Assembly (NCBI RefSeq): GCF_000198775.1
Contig: NC_014722.1
Coordinates: 2,610,080 to 2,674,079 of the forward strand
Source of the DNA: Mycetohabitans rhizoxinica HKI 454
Lineage (GTDB): Bacteria; Pseudomonadota; Gammaproteobacteria; Burkholderiales; Burkholderiaceae
Length of the DNA: 64,000 nt
Reading direction: 5' to 3'
This document shows, piece after piece, positions 18,084 to 28,291 of this stretch (position 1 is its first letter; every line of letters begins with the position of its first letter). The notes under the pieces are model-generated. The model searched no databases. It saw only the letters and a program-made list of their open reading frames with translations, and was not told the DNA's origin. Position numbers and translations under genes: made by a program.

Positions 18084-18404
18084 GTTCGCTCCTGTGGAAA
18101 GGTCTACTGCGTTTAGCAATCGACGCGCCCAGCCTTTGTGTTGTCGGGCCGCCGCACGGCACGGCGTGAGCATCGTGCCGTGCGGCATGATGGCATGCAG
18201 CCGCCATAGCGAGGCACAGCGCTGCTGCACTGCCGGACTGTGGCGCCGCAGTTAGCGATAGGCTGATAGCGATGAACTGAGGGTGAACGACGCCACGTTC
18301 CCGCCTCCAACTTGAAGGCAGCCCCGCACGCGAGCGGCGGGTCAGGTGCTGGCACGGACATTGCGACCGCTTGGCATACAGCGTTTCTTTCAAGGAGGGT
18401 TGTC

Positions 18405-18923
18405 ATGCCAGAGAGAAAGACTATGGCCCGAGCGCAGGCCGACAAGCGCGCGGGGAAATCGGCAAGCACGCAAGCCGGCGAATTCGTCAAGGAAGAGGTC
18501 GAACATGTTCGAGCCGGCAAGCATGGCGTGCGCTCGGCCAAACAAGCCGTGGCAATCGGGCTGTCAAAAGCGCGGCGGGCCGGCATCGACTTGAAGCCGC
18601 CTAAGAAGGGCGCCACCAGCGAGGCAACCCGCAAAAAAGCGGCCAAGGACAGCGAGGCGGGCCAGCATAAAACGAAGGGTTCCGCGAGCAAGGAGACCCA
18701 GGCCAAGCGCTCGCGCACAACGACCTCCGTATTGCGACGCGAGCGCTCGGACGGCGCCGCACGCAAGTCGATGTCAAAGCAAGCCGAGTCTGCCGCGGCG
18801 AAACGGCCGGCCGCCAGCCGCTCCGCTGCGGCCAAGCGTGCAGCCAAGACGAAGGGCGCGGCTGGCCGCTCCGCCGCCGCCAAAAAGGCTGCTCACACGC
18901 GCGCCGCACGCGCACATCACTGA
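18405..18923 (+). CDS. DUF6496 histone-like basic protein
   Basis: A 172-residue very basic protein. The N-terminal 65 residues match the DUF6496 pattern: MPERKTMARAQADKRAGKSA, STQAGEFVKEEVEHVRAGKH, then GLSKARRAGIDLKPPKKG. The remaining 105 residues are Lys/Ala/Arg/Ser-rich with repeated AAAKRAA and AAKKAAH units, as in histone H1-like bacterial tails, so DNA compaction is likely. AAGGAGGG lies six bases before the chosen ATG, which rules out the longer upstream frame. A GC-rich hairpin follows the stop. Confidence 0.85.
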   Translation: MPERKTMARAQADKRAGKSASTQAGEFVKEEVEHVRAGKHGVRSAKQAVAIGLSKARRAGIDLKPPKKGATSEATRKKAAKDSEAGQHKTKGSASKETQAKRSRTTTSVLRRERSDGAARKSMSKQAESAAAKRPAASRSAAAKRAAKTKGAAGRSAAAKKAAHTRAARAHH

Positions 18924-18930
18924 GAGGTGG

Positions 18931-18965
18931 GTGCAGGGCGGCCAGAGGGCGCGCCCTGTCGCCCT
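18931..18965 (+). terminator. GC-rich hairpin after the histone-like gene
   Basis: GCAGGGCG near 18933 pairs with CGCCCTGC near 18958 around a GC-rich loop. No T-run follows, so it may be an mRNA 3' stabiliser rather than an intrinsic terminator. Confidence 0.4.
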
Positions 18966-19038
18966 GCGTAGCCGCCTCGTACCCACGCGGCTGCTCCGAT
19001 AATTGACTACGATATCTGCCTGAGCGGTGATGGGCAGA

Positions 19039-19299
19039 CTACCTGCGCTGCCGCGGCGTTATCCCGAAGTATTTCTTTATAGCCGTCGTGTCCAGTCCTA
19101 TTGTTTCGCACGTCAGGCTGAACCCTCTAGTTTTCGCGCAACGCGCAATTCCGGCTCGTACTTCTCTGCCCATTGCCATACACTGCAAAAGGCGGCACAC
19201 AAGCTCGACCTCAGCCCGGTAAATTCGCCGAGTCTTGCCTGAAGCAATTTCATAAGGGAAACCAAATAAAAAGCGCTTGCCCACATTCCGCTTTTCCAA
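19039..19299 (-). CDS. Hypothetical short frame, uncertain
   Basis: An 86-residue frame with a Cys-containing, moderately basic product (MEKRNVGKRFLFGFPYEIAS, ending AIKKYFGITPRQRR). No family recognised. It faces away from the MobC-like remnant and could be the remains of a plasmid-type gene, or noise. The rest of 18966-19324 holds nothing recognisable. Confidence 0.25.
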   Translation of the reverse strand: MEKRNVGKRFLFGFPYEIASGKTRRIYRAEVELVCRLLQCMAMGREVRAGIARCAKTRGFSLTCETIGLDTTAIKKYFGITPRQRR

Positions 19300-19324
19300 C
19301 TATCTCCTTGTGAAGAGGGTTGGG

Positions 19325-19656
19325 ATGAGTACAAGAAGCGGGATAAGAGGACGGAAGAAAACGAAGGTGATCATGGTGCGTGCGGCTTCCGACGAATCCG
19401 ACGCGCTACGAGAGCGAGCACAGAATACCGCTACAACGATCCCTGAATATCTGCGAGTTTGCGGCATGGGACGACACACACGCAGCCTAATCGACTCTCA
19501 CGCCATATAAATAAGCTACGCCGCGACTCGGCGGCTCGCAAAGTACTTATTCGATCAAGGGGGAGGTGTGCTGACAAAGGAATATGCAGCGAATATGCAG
19601 CCGTCTTGGCCGAACTAAAGCAGACGATCATGCGAGTCGCTCGACGCGATACCTAG
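19325..19656 (+). pseudogene. MobC-like mobilisation (ribbon-helix-helix) protein, frameshifted
   Basis: From the ATG at 19325 the frame reads RGRKKTKVIMVRAASDESDA, then TTIPEYLRVCGMGRHTRSLI and DSHAI, and stops. This is the relaxosome accessory pattern (RVT..E...L...A...G.T.SEYLR...LGR). The family continues with AINxLRR, and that continuation appears in another frame: INKLRRDSAARKVL, later EYAAVLAELKQTIMRVA, to a stop at 19656. At 19504-19512 the sequence is GCCATATAA; removing one TA restores AINKLRR. A 2-bp slip in a short AT run therefore inactivated the gene. Confidence 0.68.
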
Positions 19657-19668
19657 CGCACGCAGTGT

Positions 19669-19700
19669 AATGACAATGTCATTGCGACTGTGCTAGAATG
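19669..19700 (+). promoter_or_regulatory. Promoter-operator of the toxin-antitoxin operon
   Basis: AATGAC-AAT-GTCATT (19669-19683) is a perfect inverted repeat with 6-bp arms. It overlaps a good sigma-70 promoter: -35 TGACAA at 19671-19676, a 17-bp spacer, -10 TAGAAT at 19694-19699. The antitoxin ATG is 27 bases downstream of the -10. The arrangement fits autorepression by an RHH antitoxin. Confidence 0.72.
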
Positions 19701-19726
19701 GGTTGCATCGTCGCAGGAGTCTCGTC

Positions 19727-20505
<779 letters not shown>

Positions 20506-20522
20506 AGAGGAGCCGACTTGAT

Positions 20523-20672
20523 GGAAATCATGGTACGAGTAAAGCGCCGGGCAACCATGACGAATGGTTTCGTGAACAAGCCAAACAAGGATTGAAGAAA
20601 GCTGACGCCCCGAACGTGCGCTGGATATCCCACAACGAAGTTGTCGAGCCCACGCTTCCGCTCGCGTGTTGA
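20523..20672 (+). pseudogene. RelB/StbD-like antitoxin fragment
   Basis: In one plus-strand frame, HDEWFREQAKQGLKKADAPN is followed by VRWISHNEVVE and a stop. The pattern HDxWFRxxVxxALxxADxPxxxWxSxxEV is common at the C-terminus of small type II antitoxins. There is no start codon in frame and the usual KxxWAKKR end is replaced. It is a fragment beside an intact toxin-antitoxin pair. Confidence 0.45.
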
Positions 20673-20831
20673 ATGTCTTGATCTGTACTGGGTAGCCTTT
20701 ACGTCGAACGCGGACCTGCCATTGAAGATCACCTCGACGGATGATAGATGCTGTTCACTGCGCCTCAAGTGCTGCACCCAGGCTTTGACAACCTAAGTGG
20801 CACAAAATTGGCGCAACCAGAATCTACCAAA
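20673..20831. other. Short gap before tRNA-Ala
   Basis: No supported gene. One plus-strand frame, DLYWVAFTSNADLPLKITST, might be a scrap of a RelE-like partner of the fragment upstream, but there is too little to call. Confidence 0.2.
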
Positions 20832-20862
20832 GAAAAAGGGCCTAGCCATCGGCTAAGCCCTT
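20832..20862 (-). terminator. Intrinsic terminator of tRNA-Ala
   Basis: On the minus strand AAGGGCTTAGCC pairs with GGCTAGGCCCTT (one wobble or mismatch pair) around GAT, followed by a T-rich run. It lies nine bases beyond the tRNA 3' end. Confidence 0.88.
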
Positions 20863-20870
20863 GATTCTGT

Positions 20871-20946
<76 letters not shown>

Positions 20947-21002
20947 ACGTGAAGCGATAAGTATAGCAGAAATGCGGGCCCCGAAAGCAAGACGCTTACC
21001 CC

Positions 21003-21413
21003 CTACTTCCGCGGCGCCCCCGCCAGCACCCAATCCACCAACACCTTCGCCTCAGCCTCACTCAACCGAGGTTGCGACGGCATCGGAATCGGTCCCCATA
21101 CCCCTGCTCCACCCTGCACGACCTTCTTAACCAGCCGCGCGGGCGCCGTCGCATCTGCCTTATACCGTTGAGCAATCTGAGCAAAGCTGGGCCCGACGAG
21201 TTTGCGCTCGATGGCATGGCAACCAAAGCACGCATTCTGCTTCGCCAGGGTCTGCGCGCGCTCGGCATCATACGCCTGCACGCCGGTGGCCGTCCCCGCC
21301 AGCACAACGGCTGTACCCCAACGCAACAGCCCCCCTCGAGCAACCTGAATCCACCCTGCAACCCAGCCCCGTGCCAACGCATCTGGCAGCCCCTGCTTGT
21401 CCATTCGGCTCAT
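21003..21413 (-). CDS. Class I cytochrome c (c551/c552-type)
   Basis: A 136-residue periplasmic monohaem cytochrome. An uncommonly long N-terminal region with a hydrophobic export segment (LLRWGTAVVLAGTATGVQA) precedes the haem site NACFGCHAIE (CxxCH). The sixth ligand Met is in GPIPMPSQPRLSEAEAKVL, giving a short electron-carrier fold. The ATG at 21413 overlaps the dolP stop as TGATG, so the gene is translated with dolP. Partners are not indicated by the context. Confidence 0.9.
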   Translation of the reverse strand: MSRMDKQGLPDALARGWVAGWIQVARGGLLRWGTAVVLAGTATGVQAYDAERAQTLAKQNACFGCHAIERKLVGPSFAQIAQRYKADATAPARLVKKVVQGGAGVWGPIPMPSQPRLSEAEAKVLVDWVLAGAPRK

Positions 21414-22198
21414 CAATTTGGTGCCTTCGGGTTACCCGGCTTGATCGCCGAGTTGGACACGGGTGCGGGCGGCTGTTGATCAAGCGGTTGCTCAGTTACC
21501 CCTGCCGGCGGCACTTCGCCCACCGTTGCCCCCGTCGGCTGCTCCGCCGCAGGCGCGGACGCCGCGCTGGCGTCGGATGCCGGCGCCGCCACCAGTGACT
21601 TCACATCCTCGGGCTTCACGTACTGAAACAGCTTGACGACCTGCTTCACGCCAGTCACGCGACTGACGACGTCCGCCCCTCGATTGCCTTCGTCAACCGT
21701 CACCAGGCCCATCAAGTAAACAATGCCGCGCTCCGTGGTCCATTTGTAATAGTTCGACGAAATCTCCTTGCTGCCGACCAATGCGGCTTGCACCTTGCTA
21801 CTGATATACGTATCGCTGGTGCGCGAAGAAAACGAGCTTGCGGGCTGCACTGCCAACTCATTGGCAATACTGCTCACGTTGATGATGTCACGCACGATCG
21901 ACTCGGCCTTTTGCTTCGCGACCTCATCCGGCACTTCACCGGTCAATAGCACGCGACGGTTATAGACCGTTAGGTTGACGTGGGCGGTGTCCGGCAATGC
22001 ATCGCCGATCCGTTTCAATGCCTTGATTTGGATCTCCCGGTCCTCCGTCTGGGCCCCAAGCGTGCGCCGGTCAACGGCTATCAGCGTGCCGCCGGCCGCG
22101 CCGCCCAGCAACAGTAAGCCGCAGCCCTGGAGCGATGACGCAAGGCCCACGGCCAGCACGGCATGCATAAGCGTTTTACGGACGCGAGTGGCAGTCAT
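21413..22198 (-). CDS. dolP: Dual-BON-domain outer-membrane lipoprotein
   Basis: A 261-residue lipoprotein of the DolP/YraP family, which maintains outer-membrane integrity. The signal peptide ends in lipobox LQGC (LAVGLASSLQGCG), so the protein is lipid-anchored. Two BON domains follow (DREIQIKALKRIGDALPDTA to about residue 120, then SDTYISSKVQAALVGSKEIS to about 200, including GIVYLMGLVTVDEGNRG). The last 60 residues are a Pro/Ala/Ser/Gln-rich tail, longer than in E. coli. GGGAG lies upstream of the ATG at 22198. It is the third gene of a yraN-diaA-dolP-cytochrome set. Confidence 0.92.
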   Translation of the reverse strand: MTATRVRKTLMHAVLAVGLASSLQGCGLLLLGGAAGGTLIAVDRRTLGAQTEDREIQIKALKRIGDALPDTAHVNLTVYNRRVLLTGEVPDEVAKQKAESIVRDIINVSSIANELAVQPASSFSSRTSDTYISSKVQAALVGSKEISSNYYKWTTERGIVYLMGLVTVDEGNRGADVVSRVTGVKQVVKLFQYVKPEDVKSLVAAPASDASAASAPAAEQPTGATVGEVPPAGVTEQPLDQQPPAPVSNSAIKPGNPKAPN

Positions 22199-22220
22199 CG
22201 ACAAACTCTCCCTGATTTAG

Positions 22221-22808
22221 TCAGTCTTCTTCCCCGAGCAACATTGCATCGATCCCATCGCACAAGCAGTGGATCGTCAGCAGCTGCAACTCATGAACCC
22301 GCACTTGACGCTGCGCGGGCACGCAAATATGGATGTCGGTATCGAGCAGCGCTTGGGACAGCGGCCCGCCGCCGGCCCCGGTCAACGCGACGACGATCAT
22401 CTCCCGCTCATGCGCAGCATCGACGGCTGCAACCAACGCCGGTACATCATCGTGCCCGGCGATCGCCAGCAGTATGTCGTCGCCGTGCCCTAGCGACCGC
22501 ACCTGACGTGCGAAAACCTCGTCATACGCCTGCGTGCCGCCGCACACTCTCATCAAATCATCATTGGCCAGGGCAAGCGCCGGCAGCCCCGGACGATCGC
22601 GCTCGAAACGAGCGACGAGCGCTGCTGCGAAACGCTGCGCGTCCAACATGCACGCGCCATCCCCGCACGCCAGGATTTTGCCGCCGTTCGCCAGTGTCGC
22701 GAACATGGCATCGATCGCCGCGGCAATCGGCACTCCCAGCGCGTCCAATGCAGTCAATTGCAACTCCGCGCTCTCGCGGAACTGCCGCTGAATTCTCTCG
22801 ATCGACAT
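22221..22808 (-). CDS. diaA: SIS-domain protein, DiaA/GmhA-like
   Basis: A 195-residue SIS (sugar isomerase) fold protein. Motifs: GGKILACGDGACMLDAQRFA (phosphosugar-binding loop) near residue 40 and LLAIAGHDDVPALVAAVDAA, VVALTGAGGGPLSQAL in the second half. Its position between yraN and dolP is that of DiaA, which stimulates DnaA assembly at oriC, rather than of the heptose isomerase. The loop reads GDGACMLDA where GmhA has GNGGSAADA, supporting a non-catalytic regulator. The ATG at 22808 aligns with the family start; the longer frame overlaps yraN. Confidence 0.85.
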   Translation of the reverse strand: MSIERIQRQFRESAELQLTALDALGVPIAAAIDAMFATLANGGKILACGDGACMLDAQRFAAALVARFERDRPGLPALALANDDLMRVCGGTQAYDEVFARQVRSLGHGDDILLAIAGHDDVPALVAAVDAAHEREMIVVALTGAGGGPLSQALLDTDIHICVPAQRQVRVHELQLLTIHCLCDGIDAMLLGEED

Positions 22809-22840
22809 CAATTGCTCACGCTCGTTTCTCGCCCGCGAGT

Positions 22841-23341
22841 TTACCGCAGTCGCGGATCTTCGCTGAAGGCATCGACAACCCACGTCAGTTGGCCACCCTC
22901 GAACGCGACGATGTCAAACCGGCAAGGCGGCACCGCCCGCAGGCGCCCACCTACCAGGCGCGTAGCCAGGAAAGCCCGGGCGGCGGCCATCAGGCGGTAT
23001 TGCTTGCGCACATCGACACTGGCGAGTGCTCCACCATAATCGGAGCGATTGCGAGCACGGACCTCGACAAATACGATCATCCCATCGGTGGTCCGCATAA
23101 CAAGGTCAATCTCTCCGCGCCGATAACGTACGTTGCGCGCTACCAGCGCCAACCCGTGGCGGCTCAAATGGCGCAGCGCATGCGACTCGAAAACACGGCC
23201 GATCCGCTTCGACACCGGCCGGCGCGAAAAGTTGTCCAGCGGTCCCCCGGTCCGCTTCGGTTGCGCCGGTTGTGTCACCGGCCGGGCGGTACCAGTCGCT
23301 ATGCCACGTCGTGGCACAATGGCGGGCGCTTCGTTGCTCAT
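22841..23341 (-). CDS. yraN: YraN family (UPF0102) endonuclease-like protein
   Basis: A 166-residue protein of the YraN family, with a restriction-endonuclease-like fold. A disordered 50-residue N-terminal extension precedes [20 protein letters not shown] and the core [25 protein letters not shown], which carries the E-D-ExR catalytic-like residues. AGGAG lies seven bases before the ATG at 23341. It is divergent from rsmI with only 20 bases between starts, an arrangement conserved in Burkholderiaceae. Confidence 0.92.
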   Translation of the reverse strand: MSNEAPAIVPRRGIATGTARPVTQPAQPKRTGGPLDNFSRRPVSKRIGRVFESHALRHLSRHGLALVARNVRYRRGEIDLVMRTTDGMIVFVEVRARNRSDYGGALASVDVRKQYRLMAAARAFLATRLVGGRLRAVPPCRFDIVAFEGGQLTWVVDAFSEDPRLR

Positions 23342-23361
23342 CGCTTCTCCTGAGGTATTCC

Positions 23362-24249
23362 TTGATCGATCCCCTCGTGCTTGCCGAGTACCAACACTAT
23401 CCGGCACCAGCGCTTTATGTGATGGCGACGCCGATTGGCAATATCGCCGACATCACGCTCCGCGCGTTGCATGTGCTTGCGCTGGTGGACCGCATTGCGG
23501 CGGAAGACACGCGCAACACGGCACAACTGCTCGCGCGTTACCAAATTACGCGCCCCTTGCTGGCGGTTCACGAACACAACGAACGCGAAGCCGCACAGCG
23601 CGTCGTTGATTTCCTGCGCGCGGGCGAGCGTATTGCATACGTGTCGGACGCAGGCACGCCTGGCATCTCGGATCCGGGCGCACGGCTGGTCGACGCAGTA
23701 CGCGACGCAGGATTGGACGTGGTGCCGATACCGGGCGCCAGCGCGGTGACCGCTGCGCTGAGTGTGACCGGCGATTGGGCGAGCACGTTTACCTTCGCCG
23801 GCTTCTTGCCGACCAAGCCGAAGCAACGGGCCACCCGGCTCCAGGCACTGGCGTCGCGTGAAGAAGCGCTTGTTTTCTATGAGGCGCCGCACCGCGCGCT
23901 CGAGACCGTACGCGCGTTGGCCGAAACGCTTGGCCCATCGCGTCGAATGTTGATCGCGCGAGAAATCACCAAGCTACACGAGAGCCTGCATCAGTGCAGG
24001 CTGGCCGAAGGGCCAGCATGGCTTGCCGCGGATCCGAACCGGCTGCGTGGCGAGTTCGTCCTTGTGGTCGAAGGTGCTGGCGCACCCACGCAAAGTGACG
24101 CGCACCAGCACGACGCAATACTGACGACATTGCTGGACGAAGTGCCGGTCAGCACCGCGGTCAAACTGGCAGTCGCGCTAACGGGCGCATCACGTGGCGT
24201 GCTCTATGCACGTGCGCTGGAATTGAAAAAGGACGGATTGGGAAGATAA
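23362..24249 (+). CDS. rsmI: 16S rRNA 2'-O-ribose C1402 methyltransferase RsmI
   Basis: A 295-residue SAM-dependent tetrapyrrole-methylase-fold enzyme that methylates the ribose of C1402 in the 30S P site. Signature runs: [51 protein letters not shown] and [17 protein letters not shown]. The C-terminal region [12 protein letters not shown] completes the family. A TTG at 23362, spaced from TGAGGT, is the likely start; translating further upstream would run antisense into yraN. Confidence 0.94.
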   Translation: MIDPLVLAEYQHYPAPALYVMATPIGNIADITLRALHVLALVDRIAAEDTRNTAQLLARYQITRPLLAVHEHNEREAAQRVVDFLRAGERIAYVSDAGTPGISDPGARLVDAVRDAGLDVVPIPGASAVTAALSVTGDWASTFTFAGFLPTKPKQRATRLQALASREEALVFYEAPHRALETVRALAETLGPSRRMLIAREITKLHESLHQCRLAEGPAWLAADPNRLRGEFVLVVEGAGAPTQSDAHQHDAILTTLLDEVPVSTAVKLAVALTGASRGVLYARALELKKDGLGR

Positions 24250-24275
24250 AAAAGCCGCGGTTAAACCGCGGCCCG
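24246..24275 (-). terminator. Terminator of rlpA, shared with rsmI
   Basis: GCCGCGGTT and AACCGCGGC form a perfect stem; on the minus strand it is followed by TTTTTT. It therefore terminates rlpA and, as a convergent hairpin, may also serve rsmI. Confidence 0.8.
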
Positions 24276-24310
24276 GGACAGAGCATACTTGCCCAAACTC
24301 GCAGTTTCGC

Positions 24311-24952
24311 TCATCTGGCCGACGCGAGTTGCTCGGCCATCGCTACGCGAGCCTCGTCGCGCGACAAGCCTTGCAGCCGGACTCTTGCGGTCCCGGAATG
24401 CTGCAGCCCAAGCGCACTCGCCGCCGCCTGCGACAGGTCAATGATCCGTCCGCTGTGATACGGCCCACGATCGTTAATCCGCACCACCACCGATCGCTTG
24501 TTCGCGACGTTGGTCACGCGCACGAATGACGACAGCGGCAAGCGCCGATGCGCAGCGGTCAACGCATTCTTGTCAAAACGCTCGCCGTTCGCGGTATGAC
24601 GGCCATGGAAACGAGGGCCATACCAAGATGCGCGTCCCTCCTGCTTGAAGCCCGACACGTCAGGCGCATCCGCGACCAGCGGCTCGGCATCGGCATCGGC
24701 ATCGGCAAGCAACGAGACATTACGTGTGGCCGCGTTGGCCGACGCATCGCCCGGCTTCCCGCGCGCAAGTGCATCCAGGACTGACTTTGCACGGCTCGAC
24801 ACCGACTGGACGATCGTCGTACCGCTTGCCCCCGCGCGTGCCATCGTCGGGCTCATCGTCGTTGGCTCTTTGCGACCGCCATCCGTCGCGCAACCGGCCA
24901 GCAGAAGGAGGGCACAAACGGTCCCATAACGTCGAGGCCATCGAGCTTTCAT
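24311..24952 (-). CDS. rlpA: RlpA-type septal/lytic transglycosylase lipoprotein
   Basis: A 213-residue lipoprotein. The signal peptide ends with lipobox LLLAGCATDG. The double-psi beta-barrel domain in the C-terminal half has GRASWYGPRFHGRHTANGER, FVRVTNVANKRSVVVRINDR and GPYHSGRIIDLSQAAA, with the catalytic Glu (in NGER) and Asp (in NDRG) positions intact. The SPOR domain found in many RlpA proteins is absent. The linker has a run of DADADA. The ATG at 24952 places the lipobox correctly; upstream in-frame starts would not. Confidence 0.88.
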   Translation of the reverse strand: MKARWPRRYGTVCALLLLAGCATDGGRKEPTTMSPTMARAGASGTTIVQSVSSRAKSVLDALARGKPGDASANAATRNVSLLADADADAEPLVADAPDVSGFKQEGRASWYGPRFHGRHTANGERFDKNALTAAHRRLPLSSFVRVTNVANKRSVVVRINDRGPYHSGRIIDLSQAAASALGLQHSGTARVRLQGLSRDEARVAMAEQLASAR

Positions 24953-25541
24953 AGGTGCGTCTTCACTATCATGAGCCGCCACCAAGGGCCACGGCTCTGA
25001 GCGAACGAACGGATGCGCCACGGCACCGCGCAGACAAGCTGCGCACGGTGGGCGACGATCGCGAAACGGCAAGCGCCGTGGTCCGCCAGGTTTAAGGCAC
25101 GTCTGGCCGCCTCTGTAAGGGGCGTCATCCAGACCCGAATCACCGCTGACGACGGCTACAACGATTGACATGGCGCTTGCTAAATAAGCGTCATGCCGAT
25201 CAGCGGTGAAGGCTCCGTACCGGTGCCGGGCTACGCCGGGAAACAGGCGCCCCGCGCCCAACCGGATGGAACGTGTCGCATCGACTTACGATGCTAGATG
25301 CCGCCGCGTTTCGTACGCGGCGTTATGACGGCGCCCCTTTCTACTCCGCCGTGCGGTGCGGGGGCGTCCGACTTGATTGCACGATTAAGGTGCATGCCGG
25401 CCATTATATCCGATGGTGCAGATCGTCATTTTTACGCAATACGCCGCTGCGATCATGTAAACGCACGGATGCGCGTATCGGGACATGGCGACTACAATGT
25501 TGCCTTCACTCAGCCAGCCGCTCAGGGCGCTTTCAAATCCA
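24953..25541. other. Long divergent intergenic region
   Basis: About 590 bases between rlpA and the YcbL-like gene. Several frames are open on both strands but none resembles a protein. It must hold two divergent promoters, which I could not place with confidence. Confidence 0.4.
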
Positions 25542-26189
25542 ATGCAAGTCAAGCTGATTCCCGTCACTGCCTTCATGCAGAACTGCTCGCTGCTCGTGTG
25601 CGAGCAGACCCAACGCGCCGCCATTGTCGATCCGGGAGGAGATCTGGAGTTGATCCAAGCGCAGGTACAAAAGCGCGGCGCGAGCGTGGAAAAGGTGTTG
25701 TTGACGCACGGACACGTCGACCACTGCGCAGGTGCCCGTGCATTGGCCAACCACTACGGCGTGCCGATCGAGGGACCGCATCCGGACGAGCAATTCTGGC
25801 TGGCATTGCTGCCGCAGCAGAGCACGCGTTTCGGCCTGCCGGCAGCGCAAGCATTTGAGCCGGACCGCTGGCTACACGATGGCGATACCGTTCGGTTTGG
25901 CAATGAGATACTGGAGGTCCTTCACTGCCCAGGACACACGCCGGGACACGTGGTTTTTTTCAGCCGCGAACATCGACTTGCGCTAGTCGGCGACGTACTA
26001 TTCGCGGGTTCGATCGGACGGACGGATTTCCCGCGCGGCAATCATGCGGACCTCATCTCGTCGATCCGTAAGAAGCTGTGGCCGCTCGGTGACGACGTAC
26101 GCTTCGTCCCCGGACACGGTCCGATGTCGACCTTCGGCGAAGAGCGGCGCACAAATCCATACGTAGCGGACCACGTTACTGCCAGTTGA
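25542..26189 (+). CDS. MBL-fold metallo-hydrolase (YcbL / glyoxalase II-like)
   Basis: A 215-residue metallo-beta-lactamase-fold hydrolase. Metal ligands: THGHVDH (HxHxDH) at residues 55-61, H in [10 protein letters not shown] near 134, D in [20 protein letters not shown] near 155 and the final H in [20 protein letters not shown]. The sequence order and the GRTDF motif fit YcbL, which hydrolyses glutathione thioesters. The start at 25542 follows the family. It overlaps or abuts the next gene, so they are probably co-transcribed. Confidence 0.92.
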   Translation: MQVKLIPVTAFMQNCSLLVCEQTQRAAIVDPGGDLELIQAQVQKRGASVEKVLLTHGHVDHCAGARALANHYGVPIEGPHPDEQFWLALLPQQSTRFGLPAAQAFEPDRWLHDGDTVRFGNEILEVLHCPGHTPGHVVFFSREHRLALVGDVLFAGSIGRTDFPRGNHADLISSIRKKLWPLGDDVRFVPGHGPMSTFGEERRTNPYVADHVTAS

Positions 26190-26200
26190 CCCAACATTCA

Positions 26201-26881
26201 ATGGACGAAATTTACGTTAGCACCGATATCGAGGCGGACGGCCCGATTCCCGGCCCGCATTCAATGCTGAGCTTCGCATCCGCGGCCTATACCGGGGACA
26301 AACAGCTGATTGCAACGTTTTCCGCCAACTTGGACACGCTGCCCGGCGCGTCCCCGCATCCGGTTCAGCACGCGTGGTGGAAAACGCAACCCGACGCTTG
26401 GGCAGCATGCCGTACGGATACGCGCGCGCCCGAAGAAGCACTGCCCGCCTATGTCGACTGGGTTGAGGCTTTACCCGGCAAACCTGTCTTCGTGGCTTAT
26501 CCGGCCGGCTTCGACTTCACGTTTATGTTCTGGTACATGATGCGCTTTGCTGGCCGCTGCCCGTTCTCCTGGTCGGCGCTGGACATCAAGACGCTAGCGT
26601 TTGCGATGACCGGGCTGCCTTACCGGAAGACGATCAAGCCGAAGCTACCGAAGCACTGGTTCGACGCCCATCCGCACACACATGTCGCGCTCGACGATGC
26701 GATCGAACAGGGAGCGTTGTTTTGCAACATGCTTTCGGAGTTGCGCGTGCGCCAGGCGGCACATGTGCAATGGCTGGCGAGGGCAACGAACGACGGACCC
26801 GCAGAAACGACGCCTCTCGACCCGACAGCAGGCCCCGCGAAGTCCGAAACGGAACCCGGACAACAGGGCGGCGGCCGTTGA
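26201..26881 (+). CDS. DnaQ-superfamily 3'-5' exonuclease
   Basis: A 226-residue DEDD exonuclease-like protein. Exo I is [13 protein letters not shown], Exo II is in [13 protein letters not shown] near residue 105, and Exo III is the [14 protein letters not shown] region near 165, giving D, E, D and D with a preceding His. The last 40 residues are polar and low complexity. ATG at 26201 was preferred over a TTG at 26186 that overlaps the upstream stop. The substrate is unknown; single-stranded DNA or RNA are possible. Confidence 0.85.
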   Translation: MDEIYVSTDIEADGPIPGPHSMLSFASAAYTGDKQLIATFSANLDTLPGASPHPVQHAWWKTQPDAWAACRTDTRAPEEALPAYVDWVEALPGKPVFVAYPAGFDFTFMFWYMMRFAGRCPFSWSALDIKTLAFAMTGLPYRKTIKPKLPKHWFDAHPHTHVALDDAIEQGALFCNMLSELRVRQAAHVQWLARATNDGPAETTPLDPTAGPAKSETEPGQQGGGR

Positions 26882-26916
26882 ACCGTTGGCCGTTGCGTCA
26901 CTAAACCGCCCAGCCG

Positions 26917-28050
26917 TCACGCTGCTGGCATGTCGGTGATCCTCAATCCAACCCGTCGCATCGCCGCTAGATAGCGCTCAATAACGATCCGTTCGTCGTA
27001 GCGCTGCTCGACCATTCGTCGCCCGCGTGCGCCCATGGTCGCGCGCGCGTCGGGCCCCATTTCAATGATGTGCTGGAGCTTGCGCGCCAGGTCGGCGGCA
27101 TCCTTGGGCGCGCACAACAGTCCGTTTTCGCCGTCGACCACCACTTCCCGGCACCCGATCGCTCTCGTCGCCACTAGCGGCTTGGCCATCGCCGCGCCCT
27201 CCAGCAGTGTACGAGGCACGCCTTCGCGATAGGACGGCAGCACGACGCAGTCAGCGCGCGCGATGATATCGCGCACGTCTTGCGTCGTGCCGAGGTACTC
27301 GATCACGCCTTCGGCGACCCACGTGCGCATCTGCTCGGCACTGATCGCACTTGGATTGGCAACGTCGGTCGCGCCGAGCAATTGGAACACCGCCTGCGGA
27401 TACACCGCACGGACAAGGCGGGCGGCCTCAACGTATTCGCCAACTCCCTTATCCCACAGCATGCGGGCAATCAGCAGAAAGCGCACGTGGCCGTCGGACA
27501 CGCCCGCTGCACGCGGCGCGAAATGGGCGAGGTCGATGCCCTCGCCGGGCAACACCTGCGTCTTGGCCGGATCAACCAGTCGCTGCGCGACGAAGTCCTG
27601 CCAGTCGTCGCCGTTGAGGAACCACACCTCGCGCGGGAAACGAAAAGCGAAGCGGTACAGTGCCTTGGCCACGCGCGCGACGAGATTGGTATTGACGAAC
27701 GCGTAGCCCAGTCCGGTAGTCACAGCGATACACGGCACACCAGCCAACTTGGCCGCGATCGAGCCATAGATGTTCGGCTTGATGGTGTAGTGGAACACCA
27801 GGTCAGGTTTCAGCGCACGGTAGCGCGTCACGAGCGTGCGCACCAACGCGAGATCGCGCATCGGGTTGGTGCCTTTCGCAGACAGCTCCAGCGGGATGAC
27901 CCGCACGTTTAACTCGAGTGCGCGCGGCAACGTATCGTCAACGGGCGCCATCACGACGACATCAACCCCCATTCTGACCAGCGTGCGCAGCAGTCCTGGA
28001 CGAAAGATGACAATGGACCACAGCGTATTAGCCACCAGCACGACGCGCAT
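26917..28050 (-). CDS. Glycosyltransferase family 4
   Basis: A 377-residue GT-B retaining glycosyltransferase. The N-terminal acceptor domain starts MRVVLVANTLWSIVIFRPGL and includes VFHYTIKPNIYGSIAAKLAG. The C-terminal nucleotide-sugar domain has FLLIARMLWDKGVGEYVEAA, VVLPSYREGVPRTLLEGAAM (E-x7-E) and REVVVDGENGLLC. Similar proteins add hexoses or N-acetylhexosamines to undecaprenyl-linked polysaccharide. It has no neighbouring polysaccharide genes, and its polymer is unknown. The ATG at 28050 fits the family start. Confidence 0.87.
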   Translation of the reverse strand: MRVVLVANTLWSIVIFRPGLLRTLVRMGVDVVVMAPVDDTLPRALELNVRVIPLELSAKGTNPMRDLALVRTLVTRYRALKPDLVFHYTIKPNIYGSIAAKLAGVPCIAVTTGLGYAFVNTNLVARVAKALYRFAFRFPREVWFLNGDDWQDFVAQRLVDPAKTQVLPGEGIDLAHFAPRAAGVSDGHVRFLLIARMLWDKGVGEYVEAARLVRAVYPQAVFQLLGATDVANPSAISAEQMRTWVAEGVIEYLGTTQDVRDIIARADCVVLPSYREGVPRTLLEGAAMAKPLVATRAIGCREVVVDGENGLLCAPKDAADLARKLQHIIEMGPDARATMGARGRRMVEQRYDERIVIERYLAAMRRVGLRITDMPAA

Positions 28051-28291
28051 GATGAAAGAGTTTTTGGTTGAAGGCGCGCGCAGTCTAATGGAGCAGCCCG
28101 GCTCGCACAATTGCCAATCGCAAAAACGCCAGCCCGCGCGCCGACGCAGCGGATATGAACGTTATGAGTGAAAGTACCGCGCAAGCCTGCCGGACAGAGA
28201 CCAAGTCACTCATCATAACCGATACGAATTGCGTTTTATTCGCGATTTATCTACCATCCAAGGAATAGAAACGCGCTAAAGGGAGGCACTC

